Below are positions 34,706-43,990 of a stretch of 61,162 nucleotides of DNA, one piece after another. Origin of the DNA: UBA11891 sp003533785 (GTDB lineage: Bacteria; Bacteroidota; Bacteroidia; Flavobacteriales; Flavobacteriaceae); the NCBI GenBank assembly GCA_949511625.1, contig CATFEX010000045.1, forward strand, positions 1-61,162, written 5' to 3'. The position numbers were made by a program, and so were the translations under genes. The notes beneath the pieces are model-generated. The model worked only from the letters and a program-made list of their open reading frames with translations. It made no database searches and had not been told where the DNA came from. Within the stretch, counting starts at the first letter, position 1; each line of letters begins with the position of its first letter.

Positions 34706-35410
34706 CTATTGTAATCGGAAGGTAATAGGGATACTAAAGGGAACCCGAACAGGGCGTCCTCGTTGTTTCCCAGGCGTCATTTTGGGTAACTTCCCTATAA
34801 TTCGTGCTGCTTCCTTCTCTAAGTTTTTATCGGGGCCACGCATTCGTACACCGGTTATACTGCCATCTTTGGCAATAACGAATTGCACATAAACACGTCC
34901 TTGAATACCCATCTCCTGTGCAATCTCAGGGTAACGAAAGTTTTTCCGAATGTGGCGGTTCATTTTTTCTTGGAAACACGTTCTACGTTCTGATTTTTTA
35001 ACCCTCTCACAGCCTGGGAAAATAGGGACATCCTCAATCACTGCAAAAGGCACATCAATGTCTTCTTCCACTTCTTCTACTTCAACGATCTCTATGATTT
35101 CTTCTTCGTCCGTTTCGGTGGATTCAATCACTGTTTCTTCGACCTCTTCTTCATCTTCTACTACTTCAATGACTTCAGGGGCTGGCGGTGGTGGGGGTGG
35201 GGGGGGTGGGGTTTTTATTTGTTCGGTGATTGGTACATCCTCATCGTCATCGTCTTCCACGTTTAATGCTTCGTACCCATATAAGCTTTTATCATAAGTT
35301 TTCCATTCGATGGCTTGCCAAGAAATCAATAGGATAAAAGCAAGGCCTGCAACGAAATACAGACTGCTATTTTTAGATAAATCAACTTTCGGATTTTTCT
35401 TCGGTTGCAT
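34706..35410 (-). CDS. tonB: Energy transducer TonB (first tandem copy, long proline run)
   Basis: A 234-residue TonB with the same plan as its neighbour: membrane anchor (SLYFVAGLAFILLISWQAIEW), acidic spacer, and C-terminal TonB domain (about 158-234) ending PITFRLQ. The spacer contains nine consecutive prolines followed by Ala-Pro, encoded partly by an uninterrupted C8 tract. The conserved cysteines are in FPGCERV and RRTCFQEKM. Candidate clients include SusC-type receptors such as the one at the right end of the window, but pairing cannot be read from sequence. Confidence 0.92.
   Translation of the reverse strand: MQPKKNPKVDLSKNSSLYFVAGLAFILLISWQAIEWKTYDKSLYGYEALNVEDDDDEDVPITEQIKTPPPPPPPPPAPEVIEVVEDEEEVEETVIESTETDEEEIIEIVEVEEVEEDIDVPFAVIEDVPIFPGCERVKKSERRTCFQEKMNRHIRKNFRYPEIAQEMGIQGRVYVQFVIAKDGSITGVRMRGPDKNLEKEAARIIGKLPKMTPGKQRGRPVRVPFSIPITFRLQ
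35178..35211 (+). other. G-rich tract with quadruplex potential inside tonB
   Basis: The plus strand, which is the template strand of tonB, carries closely spaced G runs of 4, 5, 8 and 4 bases here, enough for an intramolecular G-quadruplex. The opposite strand encodes the nine-proline run. The G8/C8 stretch at 35199-35206 is also the kind of homopolymer that slips during replication. It is the most G-rich spot in an otherwise AT-rich window. Confidence 0.6.
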
Positions 35411-35507
35411 AAAATATAGTGTTGAAGGGCTAAACTAAAAAATATTTGACAAAAATGCGCTTTTCATCTTGGAAATTATTGGGAGTGATGAAGGGAGTTT
35501 CTCTCGC

Positions 35508-35891
35508 TTAAGAACCCGTCACTAAAGCTTGATAATCTGCCGCACTCAACAAACCCTCGGTATTGGTTGGATCTTCCATATCAATTTTGATAATCCAGCC
35601 CTCTCCATAAGGATCTTCATTAACTTTTTCGGGCGTATCTTCCAATACGGAATTGAAATCCTTTACCATTCCGGATAAAGGCATGAAAAGGTCGGAAACC
35701 GTTTTCACAGCTTCTACAGTTCCGAACACCTCTTCTTGGGCCACCTCCTCGTCTAGGGTCTCAATTTCGATGTATACAATATCTCCCAATTCACCTTGTG
35801 CAAAGTCGGTGATACCAACAGTGGCCGTATTTCCCTCAATTTTGACCCATTCGTGATCTTTGGTATATAAAAGTCCTTCCGGTACATTCAT
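35508..35891 (-). CDS. gcvH: Glycine cleavage system H protein
   Basis: GcvH carries the lipoyl arm that shuttles the aminomethyl group between the P, T and L proteins of glycine cleavage. The 127-residue protein has the full H-protein fold. The lipoylation lysine is Lys63 in EAVKTVSDLFMPLSG, and the entry motif is YTKDHEWVKIEG. No gcvP or gcvT gene is nearby, which is usual in this phylum. It follows sprA by 50 bases but has its own -7 box, so independent expression is likely. Confidence 0.96.
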   Translation of the reverse strand: MNVPEGLLYTKDHEWVKIEGNTATVGITDFAQGELGDIVYIEIETLDEEVAQEEVFGTVEAVKTVSDLFMPLSGMVKDFNSVLEDTPEKVNEDPYGEGWIIKIDMEDPTNTEGLLSAADYQALVTGS

Positions 35892-35908
35892 AGCTGGAGT
35901 GTTTTAAA

Positions 35909-35916
35909 CAAATGTA
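35909..35916 (-). promoter_or_regulatory. Probable -7 promoter element for gcvH
   Basis: TACATTTG on the minus strand matches TAnnTTTG and ends 17 bases before the gcvH ATG, in the 50-base gap after sprA. No clear -33 TTG. Confidence 0.45.
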
Positions 35917-35941
35917 ACAGATTTCTTCAGTAAAATAAATC

Positions 35942-38900
35942 CTAATTTCCAAAATTGTATCGCAGGGTAAATCCAGATCGAATACTTGTTTGAGGGAAGG
36001 CCGTTGATACCTCAAATTTGGAAAAATTATGATCGTAGAAAAACAGGGTTGTCAAGTTGCGTGACAAGTTGTAGTCCGCTGCCAATTTTATGGACAAGAG
36101 GGTTTGTCCAGCAGTAACTTGATTGTTATTGTATTCTAAGTTTCGAAGTACCGTTATATTTCTTCGGTAGGACAAATCGGCTTTAATATTTAAGTCCCCA
36201 GAAAGTGTTGTTCTTCTTCCGTTCAGATTGGCTCTAATACGTAAGTCCCTGATGCGGTAACCCATTCCTAAAACGTACTCATTTCCGCTGGATTCAGTGA
36301 GCAAGCTATTGTCCAAACTAAGCGACAAGGCACGATCCCTTTTTAATTCGGCAAGTATTTTTAGTGAGTTTTTGAATTCCACATCCAAACGCAACAAAGG
36401 GTTGAATTGCTCAACTAGGTTGATATTACTGAATAAGCGTTCTGTAATTAAATTCCCAGCAGCATCAAATTGAAGAGGGCGTTGTGGATCAAAATCTAAG
36501 TTGGTTTGAAAATTGGTCAATGTATAACTCGCCCGATAGGCATGGGCTATAGAAAATCGATTGAATAGATTTTTAAATGCCTTGAGGCTACTCAGACCTG
36601 TGTATTTCAAATTCCAGTTGGGTAAGGGAAAAGACTGTATCGGATTCAAATTTATTTTATCAGGAGCCGTATCTGTGTAGGCGGATAGAAAAGCGGCAAT
36701 TAAAACATCTTGCTGATCTTTACCAAAACCCTGAGGATATCCCAAACCATCCCTATTTTCGGTAGACAATCCCGATTCTCTGGCAAGGCGATCTGCTATT
36801 TCATAACGATTGGCTCGAAAGACATCGAAGCTCGCATTGGTGACACCACGTGTTCGGTTGAAAGCTGTTTTAATTAACAAGGTCGACATACCAAAGTTTC
36901 CATAGATATTGCTGTTCAATGGAATGTATTCTTGATTTTCTACTTGAAAGTTTTCTCGAATATTTTCAGAATAGGTTCGTTCGGCATTCAAGTCCACAAC
37001 AAGGTCTTTGAGTGGATTGAATTGTGCGGTTACCGTGAGCTTATTATTGTGAACCTGAGTAAATGGTTGATTGAAATTGGGAAAGCTTGTCAGATAACCA
37101 TTTCTAGCAGCTTCGTAGCGGATGTCGTCTTGGCTCCCCATGGTGAAACCTAAGGAGGGATTGGTCGTTCCAAAACCGCCTACACCCTGTAAATATCCTG
37201 GGAGCACTTTCCCATTGTTTTCAGAATAGTTGAACTGGACGCGTTTGAGGGTGCTCAATCCATCTACAAGTGTTTTGAGTACTGGCTTATTTTTCTTCTT
37301 TTTCTTTTCCTCTTCTGTGTTGTTTTCAGGTTCTTTCTCGGCCAAGCGACGTTGTACTAGTGGAGAGAAGCGTGCTGTTTTATTCTTTAAGCCTAGGATG
37401 TTGTATAGACGGTCAAAAGAAATAGATCCTGCTAGGGATTTGGTGTTGGCATTCTGCACCGTGTGGACAATCCCCAATGCAGTCCCTTCTTCACTAAGAA
37501 CGTTGGCTAATGCTTCTGATCCACGTTGCCAGTTAAAGTTTCCTGAATAGTTGTAATTCGCATCGATAAAACTCAAAGCCGGGATATAGCGTAAGGGTAG
37601 TTTATAATTTAAAATCAATGCTTGGTTGTAAACATTACTTTCGCCAAGGTTCCAAAGCTCGTCCCAAACATCCCGATTGTAGGGACTGCTTAGGCCTCTG
37701 TTTTGTTCATAGGCTTGAAAAGGTTTGCGAACAATATTGTTGCTATTGGCTGTAAAAGTCATTCGCAAAGAGCGTGATAAATTGTGATTAAGTGTATAGG
37801 ACCAATCCACCAAGAAATTTCGCTGTTGAAGTTCTGGAAGGGCTAGCTGTTGTGATGCATCAACTCCCTCGAGATACACTTCTCGAAACTGCTGGTTCCG
37901 ATATCTACGGTTGATATTTGAGGTAAAACCAATTGAGTTGGGCAGTGGAGAAAAATTAATTTGTCGCAACCACTCCCAATATTTTTTAGTCTTCAATGCC
38001 TTTATTTTTTGAAACGGATTAATTTCAAATGGCTGAAAGCTGTATCCATAATTGGCCGACAGAAGAAGGTTAATATCTTTGAGCTCTTGTATTTCGAAGT
38101 CGTTGTGGGTCTGCTCATTGTAGGCGTAAGACACATCTAAATTTTCGGGGCTATAAAAGCGTGTTTTACCACTCCCTGTTTTTTGTTTCCTTAGGCCAAT
38201 CACGCTAATGCTTTTTCGTTTGGTGTAGTCAATAGCTTGTTTTCTTATAGCCTCCCTGGTAGCCGGGTTTTGCGCTGTTTCCAGTCGAGTTTCCAATTCT
38301 AAATCTTGATAATAAGGATCGAATTCAGGAGTAATCACCGTTTCACCCACACTAAAGTTTAAAGGCGCTTGCAATCCCCATTTTTGGGGAAGCAACTGCC
38401 CTATGTTTACATTGGAGACCATATTGTATTGCAACAGTTCTTCTCGATTGCTGTTGTTGGGTGACTGATCCAACCCGCCAAATCCAATACTAGAATAACG
38501 CCCTGTAGCCGAGAGAGAAGCAAAATTGGCCATATTGGCATCGAGAGAGGCCACTGCAGCCCATCCGCCTTCTGAATCAATTCCTGCAATCCGCAACTCG
38601 TTAAACCAAACCTCTCCACACAGGACATCCCCAACATGAGTAGACGGGTTTTTCACCCCAATCATCATTGTTTTAATGCTTCCCAATGAGGGGTTTCCTT
38701 TCACTGAAAACTTATATTTTTTCGCTCCTGGGAGCATGGAAATTGGAGTAGTTTCTCGAATGGGGGTGAGTTCTTCGTCAAAATAAAGGGCTTCCCCAGC
38801 AAGGGCTTGTTGAAGTGCTTTGGCCTTGAGCTGGGTAAGTTTCTCAAGGGTTACTTCAATCGAATTACTATCGGGTTGCCAAACCTCATTTGCAGACAGT

Positions 38901-41900
38901 TGATTGCTGTTATTTTCTTCATAAGCTGTGGGTTTGAGTGGGACTTCTATTTGATAATAATTGTCTTGATAATCGGTTCCCAACCGAATAAAGGCCACCA
39001 GACGTCGATCATAATCTTGGGCGTTGCCTTCTCCTGGGAGTTTGCTTTGACCTGGTATGGATTCAGCATGCAAATACATATGCAGCTTTTTGTATTGTCG
39101 CATGTCTACATCCACAGATTTAAAAATAGCTCGAGCATCTTGGGGCTGCAGATCGCAAACACGAAAGGCTAACGATTGTTCATTTTGACGAACAATGGTG
39201 TTGTTGGTGTTGACCTGTTCACGAACGATGTCGGGGGGAAGTATATAATTAATAGGGATTCGGTTTTCATTTTCCAGAATGTTGACTGTACTGATATCAA
39301 CTGTTGTATTGGGGTTGCGATTAATCTTCGGATTGATCTGTTGAAGATAGCGACGCCAATCCCCTCGCACCAATTCTAAAGTTCCAAAACGGAAAACAAC
39401 CGGTTGTTCAAACCCACTCAATACCATCCGCATAAAACGAATGGATCGCAAATCTTCGATGTTGTTAATTGCTTCAAAGTATTGTTGAAATGCTGTTCCT
39501 TGATAGTAGCCTTTTTGAACTGGTACTTTGAATTGAATCCAGCGGGTGTTGATTTCATCTCCGTTTGGCACGTTCACTTTTACATTTTCTCGAACATCGG
39601 TTACAAATGGATGATTCCCTACCGTCATGTCACGAGTGATCGGGACTCGATATTCGAAATAACTGTCAATGGTGTTCATACTCTGATCCCTATTGATATC
39701 TTCTGTGTCCGGTTCTGTATTATTTCCTCGATCAGTATTGGAAAAATCAATGGGTGAGTTCCCGTCCGTACCGTTGTAGTTTTTGTAGCGATCGAGTATG
39801 CCTCCTTGTGCCGAAACAAAGTAATCATAATTGTCTCCAGCAGGATCCTCTGCAGGACCGTTGGTGTAAATTTGAGCTTCGTCGTTATCCGACAATCCAT
39901 CGAGTCCTACATCCTGCAATGGACGGTCTTCCGCATTCGTGTTGAAAGCATACAGTAAGGATTGTGTGGCTGGAACGACCCCCCAGTCGGTATTGAAAAC
40001 CAATGAGGTTTCGTCTGCACCAGGCAACCCATTTTCGTATTGCTTGCGTCCGTCTTTGAGAATGTCTTCTGAAATATTTCCCAAATGAAACACCAATTCA
40101 CCAAGATCATTTTCTTCGCCATTCAATTCATTGAACGTGTCCAATAACCAAAATTCTATAAATTCCACATTGGACTGTTCAAAGTTGGTCGCTGCTATGG
40201 GACGTGTGATTCCTGCCCAATTCTCATCCGGAGCTTGGACAAACTCTGTTTCCTCGCTGTTGTTGTAGGGTCCTTTTTCTCTAGGATAAAAGGCTAAATC
40301 CAGCGTGTTTTGTATGGTGGTTGTCCCCTGCACTAAATCCTGTTCTGGAAAGATTTCTTTGATGAAGATTCGACGGGTAGTATTGAGGGAAATATCATCG
40401 TTGTTGATTCCTGCTGGTCTTCCGGGACGAAAAAAAACAGGGTCCAGAGTATACCAAGCTAGCTTAGCACGCCCCTCACCCGAAGCTAAAGGAGTTGGAG
40501 CCTCCGATCCTTTATAGTTTTTTGCAGGCACACTGGATAATTTCCAAGCAGTAAATCCTTTTACATCAATGGTGGTCTGAGCGCCTTCAAAATCGTCGAT
40601 ATAAACAGTTGCTTCTCCCTGAAGCTGGGTATTTCTGGGATTCCCTGCTTTCAATGACGCAATTTCCCCTCGGAAAGATAAAAGCGAAGGAGTCTCTGTG
40701 ACTCCACTAGGGAGCTTGCTGGCCAGTCGTGTTAAAAAAGGCAACTCTGTAGAAAAATTGGTGTTGAATCCTAGCATTGTATTATTTACTGGTTCTGTCC
40801 CATAGTTGGCTTTTTGTGTCAGTGGGTTTTCACTCAGGTTGAGTAAGGTGCCTCCGAAGACCACTTTATCATTGAGCTGATGTTGAACATTAACTCCAGA
40901 AAAACGTTTGTTTTGTTGATTGAAGAAAGAATTATTTTCTACCGATATTTCTACAGGTACGTTAGATGACTTCAAGCCTTCGTCGATAATAATCACACGG
41001 CCAATATCATAATTCACAGTATAGTCGACTCCTTCTTGAAGCAAACGCCCCCCTGCTGTTACACGCACAGAACCTCTAGGAACATTAAAGGCTCCAATAG
41101 GAATCCCCTCTCCTCCCTCCGATTTGTATCGTCCTTTTAATTCAAATTTATTTTTTTCGGTTGCTTCCAAAGCAGCGGCCTTGGTTTGTGCATACATTTC
41201 ACGAAAAACATACTTTTTTTGATTGGCATTATATGTGGTTGGGAGGTCATACTGCTCTGTATTTTCTTCGGTTTGAAGCAATTCAAAAAGAAAAGATCCA
41301 AAGGGTTCAACACTTGGAAAAATAATTCTCCCAAATTGTGGATCAATAGTAATTCCTGGGATAAAGTCAAAAAAACCATCGCCTTGGGGCAAAGGGTCTT
41401 GATAATTATTCAATCGATCAAGCTGAAACGTATTCAAAAGAATCTGTTCTTCCAAGTTCTCTGGCCACTTTCCATTATCTACTGGCGTCATGTAATTAAT
41501 GGGGGAAGGATCGGTGTAGAGAATGGAAAGCCGGAATTCATCTTCGGCAAGCTGAAACGCTCCTGTATTGTATACATTTTTCATCATCAAATTCCAGACA
41601 GGCTGTTGCACATTGGTGAGGTTGCTTTTCAGCATTTTCACTACCAGGTTGTTATTTTGAATCTGGTCTCGGTTTTGACTAGTGGCTTGTAAAGTTTCTG
41701 TACTAGGAACATCTCCATTGGCAAACTCACCTACTTGATAGACTTCCCCTGCATAGGTATATTGGAAAGCCACAGCCAGCACTTCGTCATTACTCAGCCG
41801 TTGATTTAGAGAAATATATCCCAATTGAGGATGGTATTGAAATTCGTTGGATTCAAGTTTACGTGCACTTTCCAATAGAGCATAATCAAACCCTTCTTGC

Positions 41901-43402
41901 ACTTGTGCACTCAAGTTTCCAAAGCCTGCTTGGGCCGTAGCGATATCTCGAATGGCATTGGTCAGAATCCCCGAATTGTTTGAGATCAATTTCGGATCAA
42001 GTAGGTTTGCAGCATTGTTGGGGAGTCCATTCACCGCTTCTGCTGTAAAAAAGGATCCTGTTTTATCATCGAGTAGGGTGTTCTCAGGATGAGCCTCCCC
42101 CAGGTCTTGAATGGCAATAATATTTCGTATGTTTTGCGTCTGCGCACTCCGATTGGTAATCCATACCTCAATTCGAGTAATTTGTATAGGGGAATTGATA
42201 TAGGGATACGTCTTCAGGGCTTCATCGTAGTGATCACGAAAGTATTGTGACAAAAAATAGTGACGGTCTTCTTCATAGTCTAGGGCAAAAACACTAAAAC
42301 TATTTAGACGCCCACCTCCTTGTGCCGTGATATTCTGAGATTGAGAACGCTGTTCTGAAAAAACCGTAGTGATGTAAGTTTTACCAAACTTAAGATCAGC
42401 TCGTACGCCAAACAGACTCTGTGCCCCTTGAATTAAGCTATTGTTGATTGGCATACTGATGTTTCCAAGATCAATATTTTGAATGATTCCATCCTCTGTT
42501 ACTTTACCATTCAAGTAATCGGTCACTTTATTTCCTAATTGCGTTGGATCTTGAGCATACCCTTTAATTTTATCTTGAAAATTGGCAATGGATTGTTGTG
42601 CTTGTTCAAATTGTGCCTGTGCTTCAAGCGCTTTGGATTTTAAATCTTGTATTGTATTTTGTGCCTGATTGTATTTTTCTTTCAATTGATCAGCCTTTTC
42701 CAAAATCCCTCCTCGATCTGAAACTCCTACGGCCTCGGTTAATTTTGGAGGATTGAATTGAATTTTTACTAGATTTTGAAAATCGAATGTCGATTCCGTA
42801 TCATAATTTGCGGTAATCTGAAGACGCTCACCGATATTCCCTATCAAACTCAAACTGATTCGCTGATCGAAATCAAAACTAAAATTACGCCGCAAGGTTG
42901 GAGAAGCAATTGGATTGTCGTTGCGTTGATACCGAACTCCAAAATCTACTCCTATAGACCCTTGGGGTTTGATGTTGATGGCATTGCTTCCAAAAATGTT
43001 TTGAAAGAATTCATTATTGATATATAGCTCGGGTAAAAGATTTTTCTGTGATTCTTGAAGGTTTTCTTTTTTCCCGCTGAGAGTTTCTGTTTTTTCTTTA
43101 AAATAATTTTTGAGGGATTCTTTAAGCACTAGGGCATCGTATTCCTTTGGTGTGAGAACCAAAGGGGTGGTGATGGGATACCCATCAATCTCTACTGCTA
43201 GATAATACAAATCCCTTTCGGGATCGTAACTATAATTTTGGGAAACGGCTGATGCTGCAGGAAGGGTTATTTTTCCAATTTGACTATTGGAGTCCGTGGG
43301 GGTCTGTGCTAAAGTTGAGACGTGACAAAAAAGTCCAGCTAAGAACAGCAGGACGAGCGTAAAAGTGGGGTTAAGATGTAGGCGCTTCCTCCCGGTATGC
43401 AA
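35942..43402 (-). CDS. sprA: Type IX secretion system outer-membrane translocon SprA
   Basis: SprA (Sov) is the giant beta-barrel that forms the conducting channel of the type IX secretion system used for exported enzymes and gliding adhesins. The 2486-residue protein is of normal family size. It has a basic n-region and signal peptide (HTGRKRLHLNPTFTLVLLF... to LAQ), then SprA N-terminal blocks (INIKPQGSIGVDFGVRYQRND; GNIGERLQITANYDTES; RVTAGGRLLQEGVDYTVNYD). The rest is a long series of beta strands ending FTLRYNFGN. A lysine-rich insertion (EEEKKKKKNKPV) lies near residue 2025. The only usable start is TTG at 43402, 6 bases past the ruvA stop. It is transcribed with maeB and ruvA, a common flavobacterial order. 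Confidence 0.96.
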   Translation of the reverse strand: MHTGRKRLHLNPTFTLVLLFLAGLFCHVSTLAQTPTDSNSQIGKITLPAASAVSQNYSYDPERDLYYLAVEIDGYPITTPLVLTPKEYDALVLKESLKNYFKEKTETLSGKKENLQESQKNLLPELYINNEFFQNIFGSNAINIKPQGSIGVDFGVRYQRNDNPIASPTLRRNFSFDFDQRISLSLIGNIGERLQITANYDTESTFDFQNLVKIQFNPPKLTEAVGVSDRGGILEKADQLKEKYNQAQNTIQDLKSKALEAQAQFEQAQQSIANFQDKIKGYAQDPTQLGNKVTDYLNGKVTEDGIIQNIDLGNISMPINNSLIQGAQSLFGVRADLKFGKTYITTVFSEQRSQSQNITAQGGGRLNSFSVFALDYEEDRHYFLSQYFRDHYDEALKTYPYINSPIQITRIEVWITNRSAQTQNIRNIIAIQDLGEAHPENTLLDDKTGSFFTAEAVNGLPNNAANLLDPKLISNNSGILTNAIRDIATAQAGFGNLSAQVQEGFDYALLESARKLESNEFQYHPQLGYISLNQRLSNDEVLAVAFQYTYAGEVYQVGEFANGDVPSTETLQATSQNRDQIQNNNLVVKMLKSNLTNVQQPVWNLMMKNVYNTGAFQLAEDEFRLSILYTDPSPINYMTPVDNGKWPENLEEQILLNTFQLDRLNNYQDPLPQGDGFFDFIPGITIDPQFGRIIFPSVEPFGSFLFELLQTEENTEQYDLPTTYNANQKKYVFREMYAQTKAAALEATEKNKFELKGRYKSEGGEGIPIGAFNVPRGSVRVTAGGRLLQEGVDYTVNYDIGRVIIIDEGLKSSNVPVEISVENNSFFNQQNKRFSGVNVQHQLNDKVVFGGTLLNLSENPLTQKANYGTEPVNNTMLGFNTNFSTELPFLTRLASKLPSGVTETPSLLSFRGEIASLKAGNPRNTQLQGEATVYIDDFEGAQTTIDVKGFTAWKLSSVPAKNYKGSEAPTPLASGEGRAKLAWYTLDPVFFRPGRPAGINNDDISLNTTRRIFIKEIFPEQDLVQGTTTIQNTLDLAFYPREKGPYNNSEETEFVQAPDENWAGITRPIAATNFEQSNVEFIEFWLLDTFNELNGEENDLGELVFHLGNISEDILKDGRKQYENGLPGADETSLVFNTDWGVVPATQSLLYAFNTNAEDRPLQDVGLDGLSDNDEAQIYTNGPAEDPAGDNYDYFVSAQGGILDRYKNYNGTDGNSPIDFSNTDRGNNTEPDTEDINRDQSMNTIDSYFEYRVPITRDMTVGNHPFVTDVRENVKVNVPNGDEINTRWIQFKVPVQKGYYQGTAFQQYFEAINNIEDLRSIRFMRMVLSGFEQPVVFRFGTLELVRGDWRRYLQQINPKINRNPNTTVDISTVNILENENRIPINYILPPDIVREQVNTNNTIVRQNEQSLAFRVCDLQPQDARAIFKSVDVDMRQYKKLHMYLHAESIPGQSKLPGEGNAQDYDRRLVAFIRLGTDYQDNYYQIEVPLKPTAYEENNSNQLSANEVWQPDSNSIEVTLEKLTQLKAKALQQALAGEALYFDEELTPIRETTPISMLPGAKKYKFSVKGNPSLGSIKTMMIGVKNPSTHVGDVLCGEVWFNELRIAGIDSEGGWAAVASLDANMANFASLSATGRYSSIGFGGLDQSPNNSNREELLQYNMVSNVNIGQLLPQKWGLQAPLNFSVGETVITPEFDPYYQDLELETRLETAQNPATREAIRKQAIDYTKRKSISVIGLRKQKTGSGKTRFYSPENLDVSYAYNEQTHNDFEIQELKDINLLLSANYGYSFQPFEINPFQKIKALKTKKYWEWLRQINFSPLPNSIGFTSNINRRYRNQQFREVYLEGVDASQQLALPELQQRNFLVDWSYTLNHNLSRSLRMTFTANSNNIVRKPFQAYEQNRGLSSPYNRDVWDELWNLGESNVYNQALILNYKLPLRYIPALSFIDANYNYSGNFNWQRGSEALANVLSEEGTALGIVHTVQNANTKSLAGSISFDRLYNILGLKNKTARFSPLVQRRLAEKEPENNTEEEKKKKKNKPVLKTLVDGLSTLKRVQFNYSENNGKVLPGYLQGVGGFGTTNPSLGFTMGSQDDIRYEAARNGYLTSFPNFNQPFTQVHNNKLTVTAQFNPLKDLVVDLNAERTYSENIRENFQVENQEYIPLNSNIYGNFGMSTLLIKTAFNRTRGVTNASFDVFRANRYEIADRLARESGLSTENRDGLGYPQGFGKDQQDVLIAAFLSAYTDTAPDKINLNPIQSFPLPNWNLKYTGLSSLKAFKNLFNRFSIAHAYRASYTLTNFQTNLDFDPQRPLQFDAAGNLITERLFSNINLVEQFNPLLRLDVEFKNSLKILAELKRDRALSLSLDNSLLTESSGNEYVLGMGYRIRDLRIRANLNGRRTTLSGDLNIKADLSYRRNITVLRNLEYNNNQVTAGQTLLSIKLAADYNLSRNLTTLFFYDHNFSKFEVSTAFPQTSIRSGFTLRYNFGN

Positions 43403-43408
43403 TGTGTT

Positions 43409-43990
43409 TTACAATTTATTCAAAGCGGCTTTTATAAGCATTTCTACCGATGTGTCTGGTTGGCTTTGAATGAGGTTATCAATCACTTTTTCACTAGAGC
43501 GTCTTGGATAACCAAGAACCTCTAATGCTGATAACGCTTCTTCTTTGATTGTATTGCCTGAAATAGCCTCTATTTGCTCCATTTCTGGAAGGGTTTTGAT
43601 CTTGTCTAAAAGCTCAATAATTACACGTTGGGCGGTTTTTAATCCGATGCCTTTGATGGACTGTATCGTGGGTACGTCTTCTGTGAGTATGGCCTTTTGG
43701 ATTTGCAAGGGCTCCAGAGAAGATAGCATGGTCCTGGCTGTACTGGCACCAATCCCCGATACCCCAATCAATAAGCGGAATAAGGCACGTTCACTATGAC
43801 TCGCAAAACCATAGAGCGTGTGTGCATCTTCTCGGATCAATAAATGGGTGTAGAGCTTGATGGCTTCTTCGCTGGGCAATTGCCCAAAGGTGTGTAAAGA
43901 AATATGAACCTCATACCCTATGCCATTACAGTCAACAACGACATGGGTGGGGTATTTTTCGACTAATTTTCCTTGAATCTGGGTGATCAT
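43409..43990 (-). CDS. ruvA: Holliday junction branch migration protein RuvA
   Basis: RuvA tetramers clamp Holliday junctions and load the RuvB motor. The 193-residue protein has the N-terminal OB domain (MITQIQGKLVEKYPTHVVVDCNGIGYEVHI) and two helix-hairpin-helix motifs (LIGVSGIGASTARTML near 70-85 and IKGIGLKTAQRVIIELLDK near 107-125). The C-terminal RuvB-binding domain III is EEALSALEVLGYPRR. ATG overlaps the maeB stop by 4 bases. ruvB is not in the window. Confidence 0.96.
   Translation of the reverse strand: MITQIQGKLVEKYPTHVVVDCNGIGYEVHISLHTFGQLPSEEAIKLYTHLLIREDAHTLYGFASHSERALFRLLIGVSGIGASTARTMLSSLEPLQIQKAILTEDVPTIQSIKGIGLKTAQRVIIELLDKIKTLPEMEQIEAISGNTIKEEALSALEVLGYPRRSSEKVIDNLIQSQPDTSVEMLIKAALNKL

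Noticed and set aside
37276..37330. Lysine/glutamate-rich stretch in sprA as a frameshift or contamination
   Set aside because: The frame continues correctly on both sides with SprA-like sequence, and a charged variable loop is normal at this place.
41186..41692. Plus-strand open frame of 168 codons inside the sprA region
   Set aside because: It is antisense to sprA, whose frame is continuous and well matched to its family. The translated product is rich in Lys, Ile and Phe without any recognisable pattern.
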